Below, one piece after another: positions 36,312 through 43,088 of a stretch of 43,088 nt of DNA. Every line of letters starts with the position of its first letter. Within the stretch, counting starts at the first letter, position 1. Origin of the DNA: an uncultured Pseudomonadota bacterium (GTDB lineage: Bacteria; Pseudomonadota; Alphaproteobacteria; RUG11792); assembly GCA_902772645.1 (NCBI GenBank), contig CACYBM010000031.1:1-43088 (forward strand), written 5' to 3'. The notes beneath the pieces were generated by a model that ran no database searches, had not been told where the DNA came from, and saw only the letters and a list, made by a program, of their open reading frames with translations. A program made the translations under genes and the position numbers.

Positions 36312-37286
36312 ATGAACAATAATTTATTATTAATTTTAATGGTAATTAATTGTGTTACATATCTCAATGCTAGTGATGTATATAATACACATGATACCAA
36401 TTGCTTGAATATACAAAATGATAATACTTTAATTATACAGGAAAATAAAGAGAAGACTAATAATAATATGCAAAACAACTGTGTAAATAAATTACAAGAA
36501 TATTATTGTTGGCCACCAAAAGATGAAATATCACTTAATACTGCAAAAAAGATCATGTTGTCTTTTAAATACTGTAGTGATAATCACTATAATTCACATC
36601 CTACAAATGAACAAGTAGATTTTATTGAAAAATTGTCACAAGTAGCTGGAAATGTAATAGTAAACAAAGAAATAAATACTCTTAATATACTGGAAATAAT
36701 AATGCAGAGTAATTTTGATAATGATATTCTTTATTCTGAATCAATGCATAGTAATATTTATGATTGGAAATACATATTGTCATATTGCGTAACATATGAT
36801 TTAAAACAAGTTCCAATGGAGTTCAAGAAAATTCTATATTCAATAGATAAAGATTATAGTAAATATCTACATTATGATGTATTTTTAAATAAAATAGAAT
36901 TATATTATAATAATAATGATATAAGTTGTGAACAGTATAAATCATTATTACAATTACTATTATATAGTAGTTTTACCAAGCAATTCATCGGATTAAACAA
37001 TATATCACTGGATAAATTGAATGAATATTTAAATAATAATAATATTTTACAACATAATACTTATAATGTTAATTATATATATGATGTAATAGATAAATTA
37101 GTAAGTATTAATAGTGATTATAAAACAATAGTTATAGATTATATGGCGCACGCTATTTTGCATTCTATAAACAATCAATATTATATTAAAAATATAGATC
37201 CAAATAATATAAAAATACTACACGAAATTAAAGAAATATTATATAAAAATAACTATACAAAATATATTTCACGAAGATTAATATAG
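36312..37286 (+). CDS. hypothetical exported protein
   Basis: A 324-residue protein I do not recognise. The signal peptide MNNNLLLILMVINCVTYLNA is short but clear, with cleavage likely after LNA. The mature part is helical, rich in Asn, Tyr and Ile, and has cysteines near the front (NTHDTNCLNIQ, NNCVNKLQEYYC). The mid-section (HPTNEQVDFIEKLSQVAGN) and the regular spacing of Leu/Ile/Tyr suggest bundled helices. Single gene divergent from parA, followed by a decayed Rpn-family gene on the other strand. It looks like a lineage-specific periplasmic or secreted protein; no function can be assigned. Confidence 0.7.
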   Translation: MNNNLLLILMVINCVTYLNASDVYNTHDTNCLNIQNDNTLIIQENKEKTNNNMQNNCVNKLQEYYCWPPKDEISLNTAKKIMLSFKYCSDNHYNSHPTNEQVDFIEKLSQVAGNVIVNKEINTLNILEIIMQSNFDNDILYSESMHSNIYDWKYILSYCVTYDLKQVPMEFKKILYSIDKDYSKYLHYDVFLNKIELYYNNNDISCEQYKSLLQLLLYSSFTKQFIGLNNISLDKLNEYLNNNNILQHNTYNVNYIYDVIDKLVSINSDYKTIVIDYMAHAILHSINNQYYIKNIDPNNIKILHEIKEILYKNNYTKYISRRLI

Positions 37287-37387
37287 TACAGCGAATAGCA
37301 GAAATTAAAGATAACAATAAACTGCTAATAACACCAGTGATAACAGTATACTGTGTGAAAAATATAGTCATTATATTTTTAGAGATA

Positions 37388-38280
37388 TTAGCAACTATAA
37401 TGTATTATCATATGTATGTATAAATATTTACTCCTAAGATATTTAATATATATAGTATTTTTTTTGTATATTATATCAGAGAGGTTATTTTTTTCTATTG
37501 TCAAACAAGTTGCGTTGGATATTTGTTCTATTGACATATAGAGAAACCAATAGCTAAAAAAATATTCAGCAGTTTTTTTACTGTTATTGTATAACATAAC
37601 TTTTTCATAAACACTTTCTCTTTTATATGTATGCAATCCTTGTTTCAATCATTCAGCAAGTCCTTCTTGTATTCATGCTTCGTTAGTTATCGCTATTTTA
37701 TATCTTTATTTTTATTAAAATAAAGTGCACTATCTGTATTTCTTTGATATGTTTGCTCGCTAGCATTTCGCCATTTTTATTTAGTAATAAAAGTTTGCTC
37801 GTTATCACTTCACCATTTTTGTTTAGTAATAAAAATCTGCTTGTTATTACTTTGTTATTTTTTTATAATTTAAAATTACTTAGTAATAAAAAAAATACCC
37901 TGTGCTATCTGTTGCTATGCTCGATATTCAATGGAATGGATTTCAATTGTTCTGCTTTGCAGCTGTATCTTCTATACAGTACTGCTTTGTGGATGGATAT
38001 CTTATCCAAAATATTTGTTGATATTCTATTCCATAGCTTTTATGCATCTTTCATTCCTTCATCTGGGCTCTCTATTGCATTTGGGTCACTGAAAAATTAC
38101 TTACGTGCTACTTCGCAGTACTATATCTAATCTACTTGCTTTATTGTTTTTACTTTCTATTTGTGTTTGGTACTTGCTTAATTCAGATTGTACATCTTGA
38201 TTCTCGATTGCAGCACTTAATATCTTTACAGATTCAATTACTAGATTACCATCCAATATTGCATTTAATAGAACAACTTG
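37388..38280 (-). pseudogene. second relic of an Rpn-family nuclease/putative transposase
   Basis: On the minus strand, positions 38280-38101 read without a stop for 59 codons: VVLLNAILDGNLVIESVKIL, then a linker and NNKASRLDIVLRSS. This matches the conserved middle of the Rpn family (fLNaIL...i..v.iL...K.sRLDI, the last Asp part of the PD-(D/E)XK site). A stop and frameshifts follow. At the other end, near 37500, the typical C-terminal helix is preserved: MSIEQISNATCLTIEK (family pattern siEqIakaTgLsieeI). Between them the frame is broken and carries three 42-bp repeats. The gene is dead; the start is not identifiable. Confidence 0.7.
37753..37878. repeat. three tandem 42-bp repeats
   Basis: Units start at 37753, 37795 and 37837. 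The first two are close copies (GTTTGCTCG...CCATTTTT-TTTAGTAATAAAA) and the third is more diverged. The period equals 14 codons, so the repeat may once have encoded a repeated peptide. It lies inside the minus-strand Rpn relic. A further copy of TTAGTAATAAAA follows at about 37880. Confidence 0.75.
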
Positions 38281-38845
38281 AAGTTAATTTATTAACTTGA
38301 ATGTCACGAAGCTGGATGAAGTAAGCGAGTATATTAAATTTCTTTTAACATCTTTCCAACCAAAGCGTTTTTTACTTACGTAGCAACTGAACTTTGTTAA
38401 AAACGCATAATCCTATGTTGGTCTGAGTATCGAAGATCGGTATCATTTTCAAAATTCGGAATATTCATAATTATTATTTATATATAACATATTACTATTT
38501 TTAGTATACAATATTAACTTTTTATATAAGACAGATATATTTATAACTTAATTACAACAGTTCAGAAAGTTTTGATATTTTATTCCCCATTTTTTAATCA
38601 TATTCTATTATCCTACATTTTACATATGCAAACAAAAAATTAGCCAATTATAATTTTATTTTTCTTTAATTGTTAGTTCATAGATTATATTGCTTTTTAT
38701 ATATAATTATACTAATATTTATTTTTATTATATAAATTAACTGTATGTAAATATGATAAAAATAAGGCTTTAATAATGGGCTTCTGTTGATAGTCATTAT
38801 AATATCTGGTATCATATTATTGTAATGTTTTTTATAATATGCCAT
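38281..38845. other. gene-free stretch before tig
   Basis: About 560 bases with no gene. The first 150 may still contain decayed N-terminal coding sequence of the minus-strand Rpn relic. The rest is AT-rich and should contain the tig promoter. No operator or hairpin was recognised. Confidence 0.45.
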
Positions 38846-40246
38846 ATGAGCACAAATAAGATTTTAGAGAAAATATCAACTGATGGTTTGCAAAGTAAAT
38901 ATAGGATTACATTTCCAGCCAATTTAATAGAAGAGACTATAATCGCAGCAACTAAAGAAAAAGCAAAGACAGTAAAAATGCCAGGATTTAGGCCTGGAAA
39001 GGTGTCATTACCAATAGTTCGTAGTAAATATAAAGAAGAAATAAATAAAAGTGCAGTTGAATTTTTAGTATCTGATACTTGTAATGAAATAATAAAAGAT
39101 AATAATATTCAAGAATTGGCATTAAGACCAAGTTATGTTTTTGATAATGAGAATAATCAATTTGAAGAAGGTATGGATGTATCAGTAGTAGTCACAATAG
39201 ATTCTGTTCCAACATTTGATTTAAAACCTTATGATTTTGAGATTACTAAAATAGTACCGAATGTAACAGATGATGCTATAGAAGATGCACGTAAAAACAT
39301 AATGAAAAACAATCCAGCATATATTGCAGTACATGAAGATAGGGGAATTCAGGCAAATGACAGAGTTCACTATTTTGCTGAATATTTTCATAAAGGAGTG
39401 CCTAACACTTCCAATAATATCGATAATTTTGTATTAATACCTGATAATACTGAAGATCCATTTATACAATTGTTACTTGGAAAGAAAGTAAACGATTCAT
39501 TTGAATTTGCTCTTCCAAATAATAAGAAAGTATTATATAAAGTAACAGTAAAAGAAATACAAGTAAAAGAGCCTAATCTTGATCCCGCACAATATGCAGT
39601 TGCCAATGGATTTAAATCATTGGATGAATTTAATGGAGCAATAAAAAATCAAATAGAAAATAATATAAATAGTCAAGCATATTTATATCATAAGAGTCAG
39701 ATAATAGAAGCATTAGTAAAGGAATATGATTTCGAGTTGCCTAAGAGTGTTGTAGAACAAGAGAAAAGAAATATCCTTAGACAAATAAGAAGTGAAAGAG
39801 ATAAGGCTCAAGCGAATGGGGAAAAACTAGATACTAAGACGGATAAAGAACTAATGGAAGAATATAGTGACACAGTAAATAAAAGAGTATTGCTGGGATA
39901 CATATTCAACAAAATAGCTAAGCAGGAAGGTATAGAAGCTACTGATGATGAACTTAATAGTGTATTATTAAATGAAATTAATACTAGACCTGATTTAGGT
40001 AATAGAATAGTGGAGTACTATAGAAATAATCCATCTGCCATAAATTATAAACGAGCTGAAATAACTGAACAAAAGGTAGTAAACTTCCTAATTAGTAAAG
40101 TAAAAACAAAAGAAGAAATGAAAACAGAAAAGGAAGTAAATGACTTGGTCAAATCCTTATTGGAAGATGATGATAGCACTACTGAAGATGATAACGAAAC
40201 AAATGAAAGTGAAACATCTAGTACAAGTAATGAAGAAGTAAAATAG
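38846..40246 (+). CDS. tig: trigger factor
   Basis: A 466-residue ribosome-associated chaperone and peptidyl-prolyl isomerase. The ribosome-binding signature is [15 protein letters not shown] near residue 46. The FKBP-like domain follows ([14 protein letters not shown]...[20 protein letters not shown]), then the helical arms of the C-terminal domain and an acidic Asp/Glu/Thr/Ser tail of about 30 residues. An upstream ATG at 38825 would add seven residues; neither start has a good ribosome binding site. First gene of the tig-clpP-clpX set. clpP begins 4 bases after its stop. Confidence 0.95.
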   Translation: MSTNKILEKISTDGLQSKYRITFPANLIEETIIAATKEKAKTVKMPGFRPGKVSLPIVRSKYKEEINKSAVEFLVSDTCNEIIKDNNIQELALRPSYVFDNENNQFEEGMDVSVVVTIDSVPTFDLKPYDFEITKIVPNVTDDAIEDARKNIMKNNPAYIAVHEDRGIQANDRVHYFAEYFHKGVPNTSNNIDNFVLIPDNTEDPFIQLLLGKKVNDSFEFALPNNKKVLYKVTVKEIQVKEPNLDPAQYAVANGFKSLDEFNGAIKNQIENNINSQAYLYHKSQIIEALVKEYDFELPKSVVEQEKRNILRQIRSERDKAQANGEKLDTKTDKELMEEYSDTVNKRVLLGYIFNKIAKQEGIEATDDELNSVLLNEINTRPDLGNRIVEYYRNNPSAINYKRAEITEQKVVNFLISKVKTKEEMKTEKEVNDLVKSLLEDDDSTTEDDNETNESETSSTSNEEVK

Positions 40247-40250
40247 TATA

Positions 40251-40871
40251 ATGATTAATAAAAACTTATTTAATGATAAAGAAAGAATGTCTACTCTTGT
40301 ACCTGTTGTTGTCGAACAAACAACTAGAGGAGAACGTTCTTACGATATATATTCACGTTTACTTAAGGAACGTATAATATTTTTAACTGGTCAGATTTAT
40401 GATGAAATGGCATCAATCATATGTGCCCAACTATTATTTTTAGAGTCTGAGGATTCATCTAAAGATATAAACATGTATATTAACTCACCTGGTGGTGTTG
40501 TAACATCTGCGTTATCTATATTAGATACTATGAGATACATAAAATGCGATGTTGTCACATTATGTATAGGACAAGCATGTTCTGCTGGCTCGTTATTACT
40601 TTGTTCTGGCACTAGGGGCAAGAGATATTCCCTCCCTAATTCCAGAATAATGATACATCAGCCATCTGGAGGAGCTCAAGGACAAGCTACTGACATAGAA
40701 ATACATGCTAAAGAGATACTTAATATAAGATCTAGATTAAATAGGATATATGCAGATAATACTGGCTTAGAAGTAGGACAAATAGAGAAAATGATGGAAA
40801 GAGACAATTTCATGTCTGCTGATGAAGCTGTAAAGTATAACCTTATAGATAAAGTAATATATAGTCGTTAA
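40251..40871 (+). CDS. clpP: ATP-dependent Clp protease proteolytic subunit
   Basis: A 206-residue serine protease subunit. The catalytic triad is Ser111 ([11 protein letters not shown]), His136 ([10 protein letters not shown]) and Asp185 ([12 protein letters not shown]). The nucleophile loop has Cys-Ser-Ala instead of the E. coli Ala-Ser-Met, a conservative change. An in-frame ATG at 40287 ([12 protein letters not shown]) is a possible alternative start, since most ClpP begin close to that motif. ClpP forms the two-ring barrel that degrades proteins fed in by ClpX. It follows tig by 4 bases and precedes clpX by 115. Confidence 0.97.
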   Translation: MINKNLFNDKERMSTLVPVVVEQTTRGERSYDIYSRLLKERIIFLTGQIYDEMASIICAQLLFLESEDSSKDINMYINSPGGVVTSALSILDTMRYIKCDVVTLCIGQACSAGSLLLCSGTRGKRYSLPNSRIMIHQPSGGAQGQATDIEIHAKEILNIRSRLNRIYADNTGLEVGQIEKMMERDNFMSADEAVKYNLIDKVIYSR

Positions 40872-40986
40872 TTACAATTTTATTAAAATAAAAGGTAATA
40901 GGATTATATTGATAACTTAGCATTTTATTAATATATTGGAGATATACTATAGATGTATACGTGTGACTATCTGGTAGACTTGGATT

Positions 40987-42258
40987 ATGACTGGTAACTC
41001 TAAAAAAGATTTAATGTATTGCTCATTCTGTGGTAAATCACAGGATGAAGTTAATAAACTAATAGCTGGAACTACAGCTTTTATTTGTGATGAATGTATT
41101 CATTTGTGTTCTGATGTATTAAAAAGTGGAAGTAATAGTAATTCCTCATATAAAATAGATGGGGATATTACTCCTTCCCAAATAAAAAGTAAATTAGATG
41201 AATATGTTATAGGACAAGAACAAGCAAAAAAAGCATTATCAGTTGCTGTTTATAATCATTATAAGAGGCTCAATTACAAATCAGATAAGTATCCTGAATT
41301 AGAGGTATCTAAATCTAACATCCTATTGATTGGGCCTACTGGGTCTGGTAAAACACTTTTAGCTAAAACTTTAGCTAAGATTATCGATGTACCATTTACG
41401 ATAGCTGATGCTACATCCTTAACAGAGGCTGGGTATGTTGGAGAAGATGTTGAAAATATAATACTTAAATTACTGCAATCATCTGATTTTGATATTGGTA
41501 GAGCTGAAAAAGGAATTGTATATATAGATGAAATAGATAAGATTACTAGGAAGTCTGAAAATCCTTCCATTACTAGAGATGTTTCAGGAGAGGGAGTGCA
41601 ACAAGCACTACTTAAGATAATAGAAGGAACCACTGCATTTGTACCTCCACAAGGTGGTAGGAAACATCCTCAACAAGAGTTTTTACAGGTAGATACTAAG
41701 AATATACTTTTTATTTGTGGAGGCGCATTTTATGGCTTAGAAAAAATAATATCCTCTAGATCTAAACAAACTAGCATAGGCTTTGGGGCTGATATAGAAA
41801 AGGCTGAAGAAAAAGGATCTGGAGAGCTATTTCAAAAGGTTGAAACAGATGATTTATTAAAATTTGGATTAATACCAGAATTCGTTGGTAGATTGCCAGT
41901 AATAGCTACGTTAAATGATCTTAGTGAACAGGATTTAATTAGAGTGTTAAAGGAACCTAAAGATGCTTTATTAAAGCAATATTCAAGTCTATTTGATATG
42001 AATGGAGTTACACTAAATATAAATGATAATGCGCTATTGGAAATAGTAAAACAAACAATAAAAAGAAAAACGGGAGCAAGAGGATTAAGATCTATACTTG
42101 AAAATATATTGCTAGACACAATGTATAGTATTCCTGACAATAAGAACGCTTCTGAAGTAGTAATAGATAAGAACGTTGTACTAAAGAAAACAAAACCAGC
42201 AGTAATTGAAAAAAATAATAGTGAAAATAATACCAATGTAAATGATCAAAATAGTTAA
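40987..42258 (+). CDS. clpX: ATP-dependent Clp protease ATP-binding subunit ClpX
   Basis: A 423-residue AAA+ unfoldase. The N-terminal zinc domain has C12, C15, C34 and C37 (YCSFCGKSQ...ICDECIHLC). Walker A is GPTGSGKT (residues 116-123), Walker [10 protein letters not shown], and the sensor and pore segments ([23 protein letters not shown]) are intact. It unfolds tagged proteins and passes them to ClpP. The order tig-clpP-clpX is the common alphaproteobacterial one, but lon, which usually follows, is not here: the next 450 bases have no gene. The short Asn-rich C-terminal tail is lineage-specific. Confidence 0.98.
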   Translation: MTGNSKKDLMYCSFCGKSQDEVNKLIAGTTAFICDECIHLCSDVLKSGSNSNSSYKIDGDITPSQIKSKLDEYVIGQEQAKKALSVAVYNHYKRLNYKSDKYPELEVSKSNILLIGPTGSGKTLLAKTLAKIIDVPFTIADATSLTEAGYVGEDVENIILKLLQSSDFDIGRAEKGIVYIDEIDKITRKSENPSITRDVSGEGVQQALLKIIEGTTAFVPPQGGRKHPQQEFLQVDTKNILFICGGAFYGLEKIISSRSKQTSIGFGADIEKAEEKGSGELFQKVETDDLLKFGLIPEFVGRLPVIATLNDLSEQDLIRVLKEPKDALLKQYSSLFDMNGVTLNINDNALLEIVKQTIKRKTGARGLRSILENILLDTMYSIPDNKNASEVVIDKNVVLKKTKPAVIEKNNSENNTNVNDQNS

Positions 42259-42705
42259 ATAGAATAATCCAAGGAATAAAGAAACACAAAGTATTAAAAT
42301 TGAAGATATGAAGGATAGCACATGTTTTACTTGAGACCTTAGTAAAAATAATGTAAACTAATTTTTTTATGAAAAAGATAGTATAGATGGTAAGTTATAA
42401 GTATGGAGTTACTAAGTATTCACCAAAATGTTATCAGTGTTTTTGAATATTCTTTATGTTTAATATAAAAATTTAAGATGATACAATTGAAGTAGTAATA
42501 ACGATAACAATATGATAGTAAAAAATTTATTACATATAAAATTGAATCAATTCTTCTAATATACCGATGGTAGCGTAGTTAATACGTAGTATAGTGTAAC
42601 AATCCGTTAGGAGCGTGTAACAATCTGTCAAGATCGTGAAACAAATGATTTAATTTTTAAGGAAATATTTGAGTAGACAGAATTTTATAATAATAACTAG
42701 AGTGT
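42259..42705. other. gene-free stretch after clpX with decayed repeats
   Basis: About 450 bases. The first half shows no frame. From about 42450 on it loosely resembles the sequence just upstream of the Rpn relic at 25.4 kb (both contain a GAAT...TTTAATATAAA block). It runs into the repeat tract entered separately, suggesting a second, mostly deleted copy of the same element. Confidence 0.45.
42571..42645. repeat. ~21-bp tandem repeats homologous to the tract at 25.7 kb
   Basis: Three units can be read: ...TATAGTGTAACAAT, CCGTTAGGAGCGTGTAACAAT and CTGTCAAGATCGTGAAACAAA. The lead-in TAGCGTAGT also matches the lead-in of the 25.7-kb tract. So the two loci share the repeat and its left flank. 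Confidence 0.6.
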
Positions 42706-43088
42706 TTACTGCACATAACGATCGACTTTATTATCATTATCAAAATCAAATGGAACACCTATTGTTAATGTTCTGGGTTTATTTGATTTAACAAAATGAA
42801 CTGTATACTTGTTACTTCCTGTTTTAAGAATAGAATTAGGAAAGTTAATATTGTTAATTATAGCATTTTTATCAGTAAAAGTAATAGTATGAATTGATGG
42901 ATGTAAGTATAATATACCAGTATAGTTTGTATTATTACCAGAGAAAGTAATAGATGTAGGTACTTTACTATCTTCTGTCCAATTTTATAAAGATAAATTA
43001 TTAATACTAGATATACTAGCTAATACTACCCCCCCCCCCAACGAATTCTGTATTGGTAAAGTCTTTGTGTTTATATATGTAGTATAAA
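42706..43088 (-). pseudogene. C-terminal end of a surface-type protein gene, interrupted; continues past the window
   Basis: The minus strand codes to a TAA at 42706-42708. Reading backward, 92 codons are open, with a beta-rich, Asn/Thr-rich character (VPTSITFSGNNTNYTGILYL; KYTVHFVKSNKPRTLTIGVP). An in-frame TAA at 42985-42987 interrupts it, and the same frame continues upstream through a G tract (NTKTLPIQNSLGGGVVLASI). Style and composition resemble the exported surface-type protein at 22.3-25.2 kb, though no direct homology is demonstrated. The gene is either dead or, less likely, read through or variable. Confidence 0.5.
43029..43039. repeat. homopolymer of 11 C (G on the coding strand)
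   Basis: Eleven C in a row in a genome near 27 % G+C, inside the reading frame of a surface-type gene on the minus strand. With exactly 11 G the flanking frames join (SLGGGVV). Other lengths shift the frame to early stops. This is the typical form of a slipped-strand phase-variation tract, but it can also be a sequencing length error. Confidence 0.8.

Noticed and set aside
37744-38130. 128-codon plus-strand frame with repeated SPFLFSNK
   Set aside because: It arises from the 42-bp repeats and lies opposite the Rpn relic, whose minus-strand reading matches a known family at both ends.
1-43088. CRISPR arrays, complete insertion sequences or prophage genes
   Set aside because: No regularly spaced identical repeats, no intact transposase or integrase, and no phage structural gene was found in any frame.

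Overview
The window is a very AT-rich (roughly 70-75 % by eye) bacterial chromosome segment. It most likely comes from an obligate intracellular alphaproteobacterium of the Rickettsiales/Holosporales type. This is an inference from four observations: a reduced set of conserved housekeeping genes broken up by long non-coding AT stretches, several decaying genes, many lineage-specific exported proteins rich in Asn/Lys/Ile, and an exported eukaryote-like deubiquitinase. No rRNA or other taxonomic marker is present, so the genus cannot be fixed.

Layout. 1-2 kb: a truncated tRNA-Ser(GCU), an unknown membrane protein and an NrdG-like radical SAM activase. 2-4 kb: gatC-thrS. 4.3-9.1 kb: a zinc-ribbon membrane protein, then a minus-strand tetratricopeptide/YfgM-like gene-bamB-der-rsmD operon. 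9.3-11.7 kb: a three-gene minus-strand cluster of unknown, partly exported proteins. 11.9-13.3 kb: an MFS transporter and tRNA-Ser(UGA). 13.3-15.05 kb: a long gene-free stretch that holds a strikingly GC-rich island, probably a structured RNA. 15-18.4 kb: a HIT protein and ileS. 18.6-20.2 kb: an exported ubiquitin-specific protease. 20.6-20.8 kb: tRNA-Arg(CCU) and tRNA-Phe(GAA). 21-25.2 kb: murA convergent with a large exported surface-type protein. 25.2-26.5 kb: relics of an Rpn-family nuclease and of an exported protein. 26.6-28.3 kb: rpsA. 28.6-31 kb: a small exported protein and a second MFS transporter. 31.4-32.2 kb: a decayed gene. 32.3-35.9 kb: parA-parB-mrcA with overlapping ends. 36.3-37.3 kb: another orphan exported protein. 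37.4-38.3 kb: a second Rpn-family relic. 38.8-42.3 kb: tig-clpP-clpX. 42.6-43.1 kb: a short repeat tract related to the one at 25.7 kb, and the C-terminal end of a decaying surface-type gene with an 11-base G tract.

How it fits together. The intact core covers translation (thrS, gatC, ileS, rpsA, tRNAs), ribosome maturation (der, rsmD), outer-membrane assembly (bamB and the TPR partner), peptidoglycan synthesis (murA, mrcA), chromosome partition (parAB) and protein quality control (tig, clpP, clpX). Around it lies a fast-changing exported set: the deubiquitinase, five other exported or putatively secreted proteins, and at least two broken exported genes. These are the likeliest host-interaction factors. 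The two MFS carriers probably exchange metabolites with a host cell.
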